A DNA stretch of 33,571 nt from Bacillus sp. (in: firmicutes) (GCA_031180805.1 JAPSLL010000007.1:61966-95536); one strand, 5' to 3'. Shown: positions 15,361 to 24,422, counted from the first letter of the stretch. The notes: generated by a model from the letters alone, not told the origin. Made by a program: numbers and translations.

Positions 15361-17091
15361 ATGGTGAAAATTCGTTCATTTTTAAAACCATATCGAATAC
15401 CGATGGCCATTGCACTGAGCTTAATGCTAATAGAATTAGCGGTTGAGCTCATTCATCCATTGCTAATGGCAAAAATAATTGATGAAGGAATCGTAAATAA
15501 GGACCTTCATGTTGTTTTACTGTGGGGGGGAGTGATGCTTGGAATTTCCCTTCTTGCTTTTGCATCAGGTATTATTAATTCCTTTTATGCTTCACATGTC
15601 AGTCAAAGCTTTGGATTTGATATTCGGAAACAACTTTTTGAAAAGGTACAGCAATTTTCCTTTGAACAATTAAGTCGTTTTCCGACCTCTTCTCTCATTA
15701 CACGGATGACTAATGATATTACCCAGCTGCAAAACACCTTGTTTATGGGACTGAGAATTATGTTAAGAGCCCCGCTTCTCGTCATTGGTGCAGTGATTAT
15801 GTCATTTATCGTCAACCCTCTGTTAGCAGGCGTGTTTGTTTTCGTTATTCCGATGATTATTCTGACTCTTATTTGGATTATGAGAAAAGGTAGTACATTG
15901 TTTAATAAAGTTCAGGCAAAGCTTGATTTTGTTAACGGTGTTTTACGAGAAAACTTAGTCGGGATGAGATTGATTAAAGCGTATGTAAGACGTAATCACG
16001 AAATCAAAAGGTTCACAAAAGCAACGGATGAGTTGAGAGATAAGACGATTACAACTTTTCGTCTCATTGAAACCTCAATGCCAGTTCTTTTATTTGTTAT
16101 GAATATCGCAATTCTCGTTATTTTATGGTTTGGTCATGCCCAAGTGATAAATGGGAATATTCAGGTTGGTGAGGTTGTTGCCCTCGTAAACTATGGATTA
16201 AGGGTGACATCAGCCTTATCAATGTTTTCGTTTATCGTTATGTTTTTATCACGCTCGCGGGCATCAGCAGCCCGGATTTCTGAAGTGTTACATATCGAGG
16301 GAAAAAATGAAGCCTCGGAAAATAAATTTACGTTAACAGATGGAAAGGTAAGCTTTGAAAATGTTTCGTTTACGTATCCTGGAACAAAAGAAGTTGTCTT
16401 AAAAGATATTTCCTTTACAGCAGCTGCCGGCTCGACGATTGCCATAATGGGTGGAACAGGATCAGGAAAATCTTCTCTCTTTCAGCTGTTACCACGTTTA
16501 TATGATGTAAATGAAGGTGACATTTTCCTTGATGGGGTATCAATTGCTGAAATGGATAGCAAAAGCTTGCGCCGGCAAATTGGCTATGTACCACAGGAGG
16601 CCATTTTATTTACTGGAACGGTGAAGGAAAATGTTTCATGGGGAAAAGAGGATGCATCATTAGCCGAAATCATTGAGGCAACAGAGGCAGCACAAATCCA
16701 TGAAACAATTGAACAGCTTCCACATCAATATGAAACGAAGATTGGTCAAAAGGGTGTTAATTTATCAGGTGGGCAAAAGCAGCGTCTTTCTGTTGCACGT
16801 GCATTAGTGAGAAGGCCTAAATTGCTTTTGCTTGATGATAGTACAAGTGCATTGGATGTTAGGACGGAAAGAAAGTTATTAGAGGCCTTGCGGATTTACT
16901 CATGTACAACGCTGCTTATTACGCAAAAGGTAAGTACAGCACAGCAGGCGGATAAAATTTTACTTCTTGATGATGGTGTACTAATTGCAGAGGGTACACA
17001 TGAACAGCTGCTGAAAACATCTCCTCTTTACGAAAAAATTTGCCAATCACAAATGATGGAGGAGGTTCGACATGTTAAAGCAACTAACTAG
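15361..17091 (+). CDS. Heterodimeric ABC exporter, degenerate-site subunit (YfiB-like)
   Basis: 576 aa: a six-helix type-IV exporter domain (about 1-310) fused to a nucleotide-binding domain. Walker A is GGTGSGKSS (near 363) and the signature is an intact LSGGQ (near 467). The residue after Walker B is Asp rather than Glu (LLLLDDSTSALD), and the H-loop has Gln instead of His (LITQKVST). These changes are typical of the subunit with impaired catalysis in exporters such as BmrCD, LmrCD and TM287/288. The start is ATG 15361 with GGAGG 6 nt upstream, not the TTG one codon before. It overlaps the next gene by 20 bp. Multidrug or lipid export is a family-level inference. Confidence 0.85.
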   Translation: MVKIRSFLKPYRIPMAIALSLMLIELAVELIHPLLMAKIIDEGIVNKDLHVVLLWGGVMLGISLLAFASGIINSFYASHVSQSFGFDIRKQLFEKVQQFSFEQLSRFPTSSLITRMTNDITQLQNTLFMGLRIMLRAPLLVIGAVIMSFIVNPLLAGVFVFVIPMIILTLIWIMRKGSTLFNKVQAKLDFVNGVLRENLVGMRLIKAYVRRNHEIKRFTKATDELRDKTITTFRLIETSMPVLLFVMNIAILVILWFGHAQVINGNIQVGEVVALVNYGLRVTSALSMFSFIVMFLSRSRASAARISEVLHIEGKNEASENKFTLTDGKVSFENVSFTYPGTKEVVLKDISFTAAAGSTIAIMGGTGSGKSSLFQLLPRLYDVNEGDIFLDGVSIAEMDSKSLRRQIGYVPQEAILFTGTVKENVSWGKEDASLAEIIEATEAAQIHETIEQLPHQYETKIGQKGVNLSGGQKQRLSVARALVRRPKLLLLDDSTSALDVRTERKLLEALRIYSCTTLLITQKVSTAQQADKILLLDDGVLIAEGTHEQLLKTSPLYEKICQSQMMEEVRHVKATN

Positions 17092-18886
17092 TCCTTTCAA
17101 ATATGAACGAATAGACATAGACAATCAAGCAAGTATAAAAGCGAAGAAAGACAGGAAAAAGGTGAACCTATCAACGTTAAAACGATTGTGGGTTTACTTA
17201 TCTGAAAAGCGAATGCTACTTTGCTTAGTCCTTCTTACGGTTGTCTTAAGCTCTGGCTTAGGCCTATTAGGACCATATTTAATCGGACATACAATTGATC
17301 ACTTTATTGTGACAAAGGAAATAAATGGGTTATTACTTTTAATGGTCAGTTTAACGGTTGTTTTTGCCTTTCATTCGCTATCTTTATTTTTACAAAATTA
17401 CTGGATGATCAGTGTCTCACAATTTACAGTCAATCAAATGCGAACAGATTTATTTAGACAACTTCATCAGCTTCCGATTTCCTTTTTTGATAAAAGACAG
17501 CATGGAGAATTAATGAGTCGTGTAACAAATGATATTGAAAACGTCAGCTCAACATTAAATAGCTCATTTATTCAGGTTATATCAAGTGTTTTAACCTTAA
17601 TTGGTACAGTCACAGTGATGATTATTCTTAGTCCACTGCTTACCGTTGTGACAATGATCATTATTCCTTTAATGGTCATTGGGATGAAGTGGATTACAAA
17701 ACGGACCGGGAAGCTGTTTAAGCAGCAGCAACAAAACTTAGGAGAATTAAATGGTTATATCGAGGAGATTATTTCTGGACAAAAGATGATTAAGGCCTAT
17801 TCCCAAGAGGAAAAAGTCATCTCTCAACTTGTTGAGAAAAGTAATCAGCTCAAACTTTCGGGCTTTTGGGCACAGACGATTTCAGGCTTTATTCCAAAGG
17901 TTATGAATATGTTAAACAATATAAGCTTCGCGATTGTCGCTGGAATTGGAGGTCTATTGGCGTTAAATGGCTTGGTCACGATTGGGGTTATTGTTATATT
18001 TGCCGAATATGCGAGACAATTTACTCGTCCTTTAAACGATCTAGCAAACCAATTTAATACGCTTTTATCAGCAATCGCGGGGGCTGAAAGAGTTTTTGAC
18101 GTTCTTGATGAAGAGAAAGAAATAAACGAATTCGAGGCTAAAGGAGCTGTTCCGGCATTACAAGGTGAAGTCGAGTTTTCAAATGTGTCTTTTTCTTACG
18201 ATGACGGTGATGACAAGCAAACAATCGAAAATGTTAGCTTCCATGCTTCTCCTGGTGAAACAATCGCTTTAGTAGGACCAACAGGTGCAGGGAAAACAAC
18301 ACTAATTAATTTAATCTCAAGATTTTATGATGCAAGTGAAGGAGAAATTTTAATTGATCGGTTTCATATTGGGCAGTTGAACCGTGATGAACTCCGTAAG
18401 CAGATGGCATTTGTGCTGCAGGATACATTCCTATTCCATGGAACCGTGCTGGAAAATATTCGCTATGGAAGATTAGATGCAACAGATGAAGAAGTAATTG
18501 AAGCGGCTAAATTAGCAAATGCTCACTTCTTTATACAAAAGCTACCGAATCAATATGAAACGGTTATTAGCTATGATGGTAATGGCATCAGTCATGGACA
18601 AAAGCAGCTGCTTGCTATCGCTAGGGCAATGCTAGCAAATCCAACAATTTTAATTTTGGATGAAGCAACAAGCAGTATCGATACAATTACTGAACTGCGA
18701 ATTCAAGACGCTTTGGCAAGGCTTATGAAGGGAAGAACAACCTTTGTAATTGCACATCGCCTCAATACGATAAAAAAGGCTGACAAAATTCTCGTTTTAA
18801 AGGAAGGAAAGATTATTGAAAAAGGAACACATGAGGAATTACTCCAATTAAAGGGCTTTTATTATGAGATGCAGCATAAAAATTGA
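17072..18886 (+). CDS. Heterodimeric ABC exporter, catalytic subunit (YfiC-like)
   Basis: 604 aa, the length I associate with B. subtilis YfiC. It has a short polar N-terminal extension (about 1-40), six membrane helices (about 45-330) and an NBD. Walker A is GPTGAGKTT (near 402), Walker B ILILDEATSSIDT has its catalytic Glu, and the H-loop IAHRLNTI is intact. The signature is SHGQ rather than SGGQ (near 507). Together with its partner this gives one full ATP site (these Walker motifs plus the partner LSGGQ) and one degenerate site. GGAGGAGG precedes the ATG. It forms a two-gene operon closed by the terminator at 18899. Confidence 0.86.
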   Translation: MLKQLTSPFKYERIDIDNQASIKAKKDRKKVNLSTLKRLWVYLSEKRMLLCLVLLTVVLSSGLGLLGPYLIGHTIDHFIVTKEINGLLLLMVSLTVVFAFHSLSLFLQNYWMISVSQFTVNQMRTDLFRQLHQLPISFFDKRQHGELMSRVTNDIENVSSTLNSSFIQVISSVLTLIGTVTVMIILSPLLTVVTMIIIPLMVIGMKWITKRTGKLFKQQQQNLGELNGYIEEIISGQKMIKAYSQEEKVISQLVEKSNQLKLSGFWAQTISGFIPKVMNMLNNISFAIVAGIGGLLALNGLVTIGVIVIFAEYARQFTRPLNDLANQFNTLLSAIAGAERVFDVLDEEKEINEFEAKGAVPALQGEVEFSNVSFSYDDGDDKQTIENVSFHASPGETIALVGPTGAGKTTLINLISRFYDASEGEILIDRFHIGQLNRDELRKQMAFVLQDTFLFHGTVLENIRYGRLDATDEEVIEAAKLANAHFFIQKLPNQYETVISYDGNGISHGQKQLLAIARAMLANPTILILDEATSSIDTITELRIQDALARLMKGRTTFVIAHRLNTIKKADKILVLKEGKIIEKGTHEELLQLKGFYYEMQHKN

Positions 18887-18898
18887 TGTGAGTTGATC

Positions 18899-18960
18899 CA
18901 TCCCTCCTACAATAGACAGTATTAATCAGAATGCTGTTTTCGTAGGAGGGATTTGTTTTT
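18899..18960 (+). terminator. Terminator of the exporter operon
   Basis: ATCCCTCCTAC (18900-18910) pairs perfectly with GTAGGAGGGAT (18942-18952) across a 31-nt loop, followed by a T-rich tract. It lies 13 bp beyond the stop codon. Confidence 0.85.
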
Positions 18961-19093
18961 TTAGCAAAAATTGTAATGACAATTTCCTGTTTTCGTATTA
19001 TTCTATAAAGGAAATATATGGTTTTCCGATTCTTTAAATCTGCTGATTATCATTAACGTAGTCCCTTTTTAAAATATTGGTGTTATAAACATT

Positions 19094-19157
19094 GTAAAGC
19101 GGAAATCAACCATACCGAATACTAATAAATAGCAACAAAGTTTATACGAAACCAGCC
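19094..19157 (+). repeat. Bacillus-type intergenic repeat, copy 3 (right-end fragment)
   Basis: GTAAAGCGGAAATCAACC followed by AATAGCAACAAAGTTTATAC and GAAACCAGCC matches the right end of copies 1 and 2, including the terminal inverted repeat. The left two thirds are missing. The rest of the gap (18966-19093 and 19158-19250) shows nothing I can name. Confidence 0.65.
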
Positions 19158-19259
19158 TTAACTTACAAATGAATGATGGAATTAATGGACAAGTAAGTAA
19201 AATTATATAAGTGGATGGCAAATAGACTAGAGAGATAAAAGGGAATAAAGGAGAAATAT

Positions 19260-19868
19260 ATGAAAAGAATTTTAGGTTTACTACTTGCTATTCCGATAGT
19301 AATTACACTCGTTTCTTGTATTCAAAAGGAAACGAAAGAAGAAAATACCATTTCTGTTGCAAATTTAACTAAAAGAGAAAAGGCTATACTTTCGACAACG
19401 TCTGAGAACTTTTCTGTATTTGATTTTCAAATAGATAACAGGAAGTATAAACAATTAACGCTTTGGGTGGAAAAGTACGAATTAGGAAAGTTAGTCAATG
19501 ATAAAATTGACTTAATGACGACTGGTATTGAAGGAAAAGGTACGATTATTTTTACGGTATCTCATCCAGATGACAAGCAAAATCAGTTTGAGTTTCATGT
19601 AGGAGTCGAAAGCAATGGCTCAACAAGTAGTGCAATAGCTGTTGATTCCTTTTCAAATGATGGACCTGATGGTGTTTCATATGCTTTGGAAACAAATCCT
19701 ACAGAAACCATCGAAAACGGGATGGTCTTTTCTAGCATATGTATTTCAAAGCCAGGAGCTGAGGTCATGTCATCGTTGTCTACAGAATTTTATCAAGATG
19801 TAGATAAACATATAGATAAGCTTAAAGAGTATGATACTGTTTATCTCCTAAGAGGTGTATTTAAGTAG
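19260..19868 (+). CDS. Putative lipoprotein of unknown function
   Basis: 202 aa. The N-terminus is a lipoprotein signal, basic KR, a hydrophobic stretch and LVSC with the lipid-bearing cysteine at 20. The mature part is charged, with no membrane segment, probably beta-rich (KGTIIFTVSHPDD, FEFHVGVESNG). I do not recognise the family. It has a clean ribosome binding site (AAGGAGAAATAT before ATG) and its own terminator, so it is probably transcribed alone. It should sit on the outer face of the membrane. Confidence 0.75.
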   Translation: MKRILGLLLAIPIVITLVSCIQKETKEENTISVANLTKREKAILSTTSENFSVFDFQIDNRKYKQLTLWVEKYELGKLVNDKIDLMTTGIEGKGTIIFTVSHPDDKQNQFEFHVGVESNGSTSSAIAVDSFSNDGPDGVSYALETNPTETIENGMVFSSICISKPGAEVMSSLSTEFYQDVDKHIDKLKEYDTVYLLRGVFK

Positions 19869-19885
19869 TACATGTGCAACTCCAT

Positions 19886-19922
19886 AAAAAACGTTTGGAA
19901 AAATAGAATCCAAACGTTTTTT
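19886..19922. terminator. Bidirectional terminator, lipoprotein and VOC genes
   Basis: AAAAAACGTTTGGA (19886-19899) pairs perfectly over 14 bp with TCCAAACGTTTTTT (19909-19922) around a 9-nt loop. Its A and T runs let it serve both convergent genes. Confidence 0.9.
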
Positions 19923-19931
19923 AGGCTAGTC

Positions 19932-20336
19932 CTATTGTACTGCACTCTCATCCATGTAAAGAAGTTCCCAAAGATGTCCGTCGATATCCTGAAAACTCCA
20001 TTGGTACATAAATCCATAGTCCTGTTTGTCAGTTGCAGCTGTTCCACCAGCTTCTAGAGCTTTGTTAACGATTTCATCTACTTGCTCCTTACTGTCAACA
20101 GACAATGCGATAATCACTTCCGTACTTTTAGTTGAATCTGCAATCTCTTTTTTCGTAAATTCCTTAAAACGCTTCTCTACTAATAACATCGCATAAATAC
20201 TATCATTAATCACCATACATGCTGCTGACTCATTGGTAAATTGAGGATTAAATTCAAATCCTACTTTTGAAAAAAATTCTTTTGATTTGTCTAAATCTTT
20301 TACAGGTAAGTTAACGAATATTTTTTGCACACCCAT
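19932..20336 (-). CDS. VOC-superfamily (glyoxalase-like) protein
   Basis: 134 aa from the ATG at 20336. The frame is open to 20456, but AAAGGAGAT 7 nt ahead of this ATG and the family length settle the start. It shows the paired beta-alpha-beta-beta-beta modules: IFVNLPVKDLDKSKEFFSKV at the N-terminus and YQWSFQDIDGHLWELLYMD at the C-terminus, with the usual metal-ligand Glu in WELL. The group includes glyoxalase-like and PhnB-like enzymes. No substrate can be assigned. Transcribed alone. Confidence 0.82.
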   Translation of the reverse strand: MGVQKIFVNLPVKDLDKSKEFFSKVGFEFNPQFTNESAACMVINDSIYAMLLVEKRFKEFTKKEIADSTKSTEVIIALSVDSKEQVDEIVNKALEAGGTAATDKQDYGFMYQWSFQDIDGHLWELLYMDESAVQ

Positions 20337-20602
20337 GTTTCCCATCTCCTTTGTTATTAGGATTACCCCTTGATTAAAAGAAAAAGGATAGCTTAACTTT
20401 ACAAAAGGTAAATAATCTTTTGAGTTTATCATAAAGCATAATTTACCACTTATCAAGTTATACTTTGTAGTTGGTAAACTATTTTTTTAAGGTTGATTGA
20501 TTTATAAGCGTTAGGTGAAAGTAATATAGTATTCGTGCAGAGAGGCGATAAAAATGGAAGACAAACAATTGTTAAGGAATGAATTACATGGTAAAATTTA
20601 CA

Positions 20603-20632
20603 TTAATAGTTAGTCGGTTGAATAACTAATAA
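20603..20632. promoter_or_regulatory. Inverted repeat, candidate TetR operator
   Basis: TTAATAGTTA (20603-20612) and TAACTAATAA (20623-20632) match as inverted arms at 9 of 10 positions around a 10-nt spacer. The site ends 11 bp before the start codon and overlaps the ribosome binding site region of the TetR gene, a usual place for autorepression. Confidence 0.5.
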
Positions 20633-20643
20633 GGAGTGATGAA

Positions 20644-21225
20644 ATGGCTAAACCAAATGTTATTACGAAAAACGATCTTCTTCAAAGTGCAAAGCAATGT
20701 TTGGTGGAAGGTGGGATTGAGAAATTTACATTAAGAGCTGTAGCGGAAAAATCGGGAGTAACGCAAGGAACGGTTTATTACCATTTTCGCACAAAGGAAC
20801 AGCTAATATTAGAGCTAGTGAAAGGGATTTGTGAGGATTCCTGGAATAGCTTATCACATACAGATGGGGACGTCTTAAAGGAGGCAATTGAGTCAGCAAA
20901 AAGTCGCTGTTCCTACAACTCCTTTTACCATAAATTATTTATTACAATAGTATCAGCAGGCTTTACGAACGAAAAAATTAGATATCATCTTGGAGAGATG
21001 ATCAGTAGAGAGAATGATACGCTCACACAGCAATTGGAAAAACTGTGGACTGAATCACCGATAAAAGGTGTTTCCTTTGAGACGTGGGGGATTTTCTTTA
21101 ATTCACTTGTCGATGGAATTGCCCTACAGGCTATATTGAAGGAGGATTTTCCAATTGAAAAAACATATGCGGAGCTTGAAAAATTCGTAACAGGACTTAG
21201 TTCTTTACAAAACAAGGAGGGATAG
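20644..21225 (+). CDS. TetR/AcrR-family transcriptional regulator
   Basis: 193 aa. The N-terminal helix-turn-helix is clear: GIEKFTLRAVAEKSGVTQGT then VYYHFRTKEQLILELV (about 24-60). The C-terminal part (about 65-193) is the variable ligand-binding and dimerisation domain. AAGGAGTGATGAA precedes the ATG. The stop is 2 bp from the start of a small membrane protein, so the two form an operon, probably autorepressed through the inverted repeat at 20603-20632. The regulated target is most likely the membrane protein; the ligand is unknown. Confidence 0.85.
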   Translation: MAKPNVITKNDLLQSAKQCLVEGGIEKFTLRAVAEKSGVTQGTVYYHFRTKEQLILELVKGICEDSWNSLSHTDGDVLKEAIESAKSRCSYNSFYHKLFITIVSAGFTNEKIRYHLGEMISRENDTLTQQLEKLWTESPIKGVSFETWGIFFNSLVDGIALQAILKEDFPIEKTYAELEKFVTGLSSLQNKEG

Positions 21226-21227
21226 GA

Positions 21228-21626
21228 ATGAAAAGTTATATCGTAACTGCAATTTGGGGAATGTTTATATGGCTTTTTGCAACGCTTTTCTTCGTATTTT
21301 TCGGTGACCGTGTATTATTTAACCCTGGAACAGAGGAGTTTATGATAAGCTTGCTTTTATTACTTATTGGAACAGCACTTCTTTTATGGCTCGCTACGCA
21401 TTTCTATTTATTAGTTGATAAATCGGAGTATGCAGCGATTAAGTTTGGTGTCATCGGTACGATGCTTGGTTTAGCTTTAGATACGTTTTCTTTGGCAAAT
21501 CACCAGCTGCTTTTTCCGAAACTAAATTATCAACAGGTCATTGCATTTACCGCATGGTTGACATTTGCTTATGCAATTTATTTATTCATTCCAGCTGTCA
21601 TGAACCTACAAAAAAGAAAGCAATAA
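21228..21626 (+). CDS. Four-helix membrane protein, DUF5367-like
   Basis: 132 aa with four hydrophobic segments (about 5-25, 38-60, 71-90 and 100-122). The N-terminal WGMFIWLFATLFFVFFGDRV and the central SEYAAIKFGVIGTMLGLALD are the parts that suggest DUF5367, from memory. No charged pore or enzymatic motif is obvious. AACAAGGAGGGATAGG precedes the ATG. Being the downstream gene of a TetR regulator, it may take part in resistance or envelope maintenance, but that is inference from context only. Confidence 0.7.
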   Translation: MKSYIVTAIWGMFIWLFATLFFVFFGDRVLFNPGTEEFMISLLLLLIGTALLLWLATHFYLLVDKSEYAAIKFGVIGTMLGLALDTFSLANHQLLFPKLNYQQVIAFTAWLTFAYAIYLFIPAVMNLQKRKQ

Positions 21627-21665
21627 AGTCGTAATCGGTTCGATAAAAACAAAACGGAGGCATAT

Positions 21666-22211
21666 ATGGAAATTTCAAAAAAGGAATTTTACGTTAAAGA
21701 TCAACATTATGTGATAAGGTCTGCTGCTTTGAACGATGCGAAACAATTGTCTGAAGTACGAGTACAGATTGATGGAGAAACAGAATATCTCGATCGGGAA
21801 AGAGGAGAAGGATTTATTGATGAAGAAGGCTTTAAGCAGCTTATCATGAAAGACATAGAAGCAAGCAATCATCTCTTTTTAGTTGCCGAAGTAAACGGAG
21901 AAATCGTTGGGTTTTCTCGATGTGAAGGAAGCAGTTTAAAAAGACTTTCACACAAGGTAGAATTCGGTGTATGTGTATTAAAGAGCTATTGGGGCTATAG
22001 TATTGGGAGAAATCTATTAAAGGAATCAATTCGTTGGGCAGATGCCAATCATATTAAAAAAATGAATTTAGCTGTTTTAGAAACGAATAAAAAGGCAATT
22101 TTGCTATATGAGTCAGAAGGCTTTGAAGTAGAAGGAATATTAAAAAATGATAAGCTTCTCTCAGACGGAAACTATTATCATACTGTTTTGATGGGAAGAT
22201 TTAACCTATAG
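21666..22211 (+). CDS. GNAT-family N-acetyltransferase
   Basis: 181 aa. Motif A is visible in FGVCVLKSYWGYSIGRNLLK (about 99-118) and motif B in MNLAVLETNKKAILLYESEG (about 136-155) followed by FEVEGILKNDKL, the pattern of RimJ/YkkB-like acetyltransferases. The N-terminal IRSAALNDAKQLSEVRVQID begins the fold. The substrate is unknown. ACGGAGGC lies 6 nt before the ATG. It follows the TetR operon by 39 bp with no terminator hairpin seen, so read-through from that operon is possible. Confidence 0.83.
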   Translation: MEISKKEFYVKDQHYVIRSAALNDAKQLSEVRVQIDGETEYLDRERGEGFIDEEGFKQLIMKDIEASNHLFLVAEVNGEIVGFSRCEGSSLKRLSHKVEFGVCVLKSYWGYSIGRNLLKESIRWADANHIKKMNLAVLETNKKAILLYESEGFEVEGILKNDKLLSDGNYYHTVLMGRFNL

Positions 22212-22371
22212 CATGATAGAGGCAGGTGGTTATACCCTGCCTTAACTTATTGATAAGATATACTTATCGATCTTGTTAAAAATAATCAAATTTATTTATT
22301 GGTATTATTCGTGTACTATTTATATAGAGTGTTATAGCATGAGGATTTATCAATGCTAAGGGGGAGTATAT

Positions 22372-22740
22372 ATGATTATTGGTTTACACCACGTGCAAAT
22401 AACAATTCCTAAAGGTGCTGAAAAAGAGGGGAAGAACTTCTATTGTCATCTGTTAGGACTACCCGAAATCGGAAAACCTAAGTCTCTTAAGGGCAGGGGA
22501 GGATTTTGGCTGCAAGTAGGAAAAGATCAAGTACATGTTGGAATAGAGGAAAATGTTGATAGGCTCGCAACAAAGGCCCACATCGCTTATCAAGTAGATG
22601 ATCTCTCACATTGGAGAAGGGTTTTAGAGGGAAATGGAGTGAGTTTGATTGAATCTGTCCCAATACCTAATTATGAACGTTTTGAATTTAGGGATCCCTT
22701 TGGTAATCGAGTTGAGATGATCCAACTATTAAGAATATGA
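22372..22740 (+). CDS. VOC-superfamily protein (glyoxalase/bleomycin-resistance fold)
   Basis: 122 aa, a single two-module VOC subunit. Landmarks are the N-terminal GLHHVQITIPKGAEKEGKNF with candidate metal ligand H6 or H7, VHVGIEENV in the middle, AHIAYQVDDLSHWRRVLEGN starting the second module, and the C-terminal FEFRDPFGNRVEMIQL with the ligand Glu. It may bind a divalent metal and act on a small organic compound; the reaction is unknown. GGGGGAG precedes the ATG. It is separated from the upstream GNAT by 160 bp and is followed by a terminator shared with the convergent mpfA-like gene. Confidence 0.82.
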   Translation: MIIGLHHVQITIPKGAEKEGKNFYCHLLGLPEIGKPKSLKGRGGFWLQVGKDQVHVGIEENVDRLATKAHIAYQVDDLSHWRRVLEGNGVSLIESVPIPNYERFEFRDPFGNRVEMIQLLRI

Positions 22741-22777
22741 AAATGGTAATTCTCTATGTATGATGGGAAAGTATAGA

Positions 22778-22822
22778 AAAACACTGTATCAACTATGAGC
22801 AGTTCATAGAAATACAGTGTTT
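22778..22822. terminator. Terminator between the VOC and mpfA-like genes
   Basis: AAACACTGTAT (22779-22789) pairs with ATACAGTGTTT (22812-22822). An inner stem, CTATGA (22793-22798) with TCATAG (22804-22809), closes a small loop. On the minus strand a T run follows, so it certainly suits the mpfA-like gene and plausibly both. Confidence 0.82.
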
Positions 22823-22826
22823 ATTA

Positions 22827-24161
22827 TTATTGCTTTTCATCTATTAATTCATTTTGTTCCTTGTTTGAAATCGTCACAATGACATTTTCAATCCGATTTT
22901 CTGATACTTCAGTTACTTCAAATACGAGGTTTTTATATGTAATGACTGGACGAGCCTCATTCGATGGAATATAGCCGATTTCTCCAATAAGGAAGCCGCT
23001 TAATGTGTCGTAATCATCTGTTGGAAAATCGATAAGTAAAATGTCCTCAAGCTTGTAGAGGTGGGTAATTCCTGAAATTGAAAATTTATTAGTTGCAAGC
23101 TGCTTCACTTCTTCATCCTCAGGACCATCAGACTCACTAAAGATTTCGCCGACAATTTCTTCGATAACATCCTCAATTGTAATTAATCCTTCTGTACCAC
23201 CATATTCATCGACAACGATAGCGATATGAACATTGTTTTTTTGCATGACGGTAAATAATACGTCAATGCTTTGTGTTTCAAGGACAAAGTATGGTTTGCG
23301 AATTAAATTCTTTAAATCAAATTCTTTATCATTGTCCTGATCGATAAATTGGAATAAGTCTTTTACATGCAAGATTCCGACGATATTATCAACATCACCT
23401 TCATAAACAGGGAATCTTGTATATTTTTCTAAATTGACTAATTTCACCGTTTCTTGCAAGGTTGCGTCAATTGAAAGAACCGACATATCTGTTCGATGGG
23501 TGAAAATGTCTGAAACGATTTTATCATTAAACTCAAAGATGTTGTTGATCATTAGTTTTTCAGTGATTTGAATCGTTCCTTGCTCACCACCAACATCAAC
23601 CATCATGCGAATTTCCTCTTCTGTTGCTTCTTCATTTTTTGCATTCGGATCAACTCCGAATAAACGAACAACAGTATTTGTTGAAAAGGTCAAAAATTTA
23701 ACTAAAGGCAGACATATTTTAAATAACAAAGTAAGAGGTGTAACTGCAAAATTTGCGATTGTTTCAGACTTTTGTAAGGCCAGCTGCTTTGGTACAAGCT
23801 CACCGAAGACAAGTGTGAAATACGATAGAAGGATTGTAATCACAACAACTGAAGCTGTGCCAAGTACATTCATGGATAACGGAACTCCTAAATTGTATAA
23901 AAGCTCTGCTAAAGGTCCAGCAAAGAAGTCAGCAGCAAACGCACTCGCTAAAAATCCTGCTAATGTAATCCCGATTTGGATTGTGCTTAAAAATTGGCTT
24001 GGTTGAGATATTAGCTTATAGAGCATTTTAGCCTTTTTATCTCCATCTTCAGCCATCCGTTTTACTCTGTTATCATTTAGGCTAACCAATGCCATTTCTG
24101 ATGCTGCAAAAAAAGCATTTACAATAATAAGTATAATAAGTGTCGTTAGTGCAAAAGCCAA
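22827..24161 (-). CDS. CNNM/CorC-type membrane protein with CBS pair, MpfA-like
   Basis: 444 aa, the length I recall for B. subtilis MpfA (YhdP), a magnesium efflux protein. Order of domains: DUF21/CNNM membrane domain with four hydrophobic segments (about 1-175, including AFFAASEMALVSLNDNRVKR and GFLASAFAADF), a CBS pair (about 215-335, IVDEYGGTEGLITIEDVIEE), and a C-terminal CorC_HlyC domain (about 350-430). Paralogues YugS, YqhB and YrkA share this layout, so the precise orthologue is uncertain. Start is TTG at 24161 with GGAGGGT 7 nt upstream. No magnesium riboswitch was recognised upstream. It ends 5 bp from a terminator shared with a convergent gene. Confidence 0.83.
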   Translation of the reverse strand: MAFALTTLIILIIVNAFFAASEMALVSLNDNRVKRMAEDGDKKAKMLYKLISQPSQFLSTIQIGITLAGFLASAFAADFFAGPLAELLYNLGVPLSMNVLGTASVVVITILLSYFTLVFGELVPKQLALQKSETIANFAVTPLTLLFKICLPLVKFLTFSTNTVVRLFGVDPNAKNEEATEEEIRMMVDVGGEQGTIQITEKLMINNIFEFNDKIVSDIFTHRTDMSVLSIDATLQETVKLVNLEKYTRFPVYEGDVDNIVGILHVKDLFQFIDQDNDKEFDLKNLIRKPYFVLETQSIDVLFTVMQKNNVHIAIVVDEYGGTEGLITIEDVIEEIVGEIFSESDGPEDEEVKQLATNKFSISGITHLYKLEDILLIDFPTDDYDTLSGFLIGEIGYIPSNEARPVITYKNLVFEVTEVSENRIENVIVTISNKEQNELIDEKQ

Positions 24162-24422
24162 TGAGTGTACCCTCCATCAATTCCCTAATTCATTTTTAAA
24201 ATTCAAGTGAACGCAAAGACGACATTTGAGTATGAGCTAATCTTTTTTGATCACTACATTAATAATAGTCGATTCAATTCAATGTTTCAAATATTTGTCA
24301 TTCTATGTGGGGTTAACTCTGTCTGGTGATGTGAAAAGTGGATATAACTCCTTCGAAATATAGTTTGTCTAATTTATGTACTATACACCGATCGTGTGCT
24401 TAGCGTCCTTTCCAAAAGCATC
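24162..24422. other. Intergenic stretch without recognised content
   Basis: This is the left half of the 554-bp divergent gap between the mpfA-like gene and the glpP-ugp operon. It must hold the mpfA-like promoter, but I could not place a convincing -35/-10 pair, riboswitch or small ORF. The right half holds the ugp promoter and leader, described separately. Confidence 0.6.

Noticed and set aside
20554-20613. 19-codon ORF just upstream of the TetR gene, with a weak AGAGGCG
   Set aside because: It could be a leader peptide, but it is too short and lacks biased codons or an attenuator hairpin; it only overlaps the candidate operator.
24162-24422. Magnesium riboswitch upstream of the mpfA-like gene
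   Set aside because: No recognisable M-box or ykoK-like conserved stems could be seen by eye; a covariance-model search would be needed.
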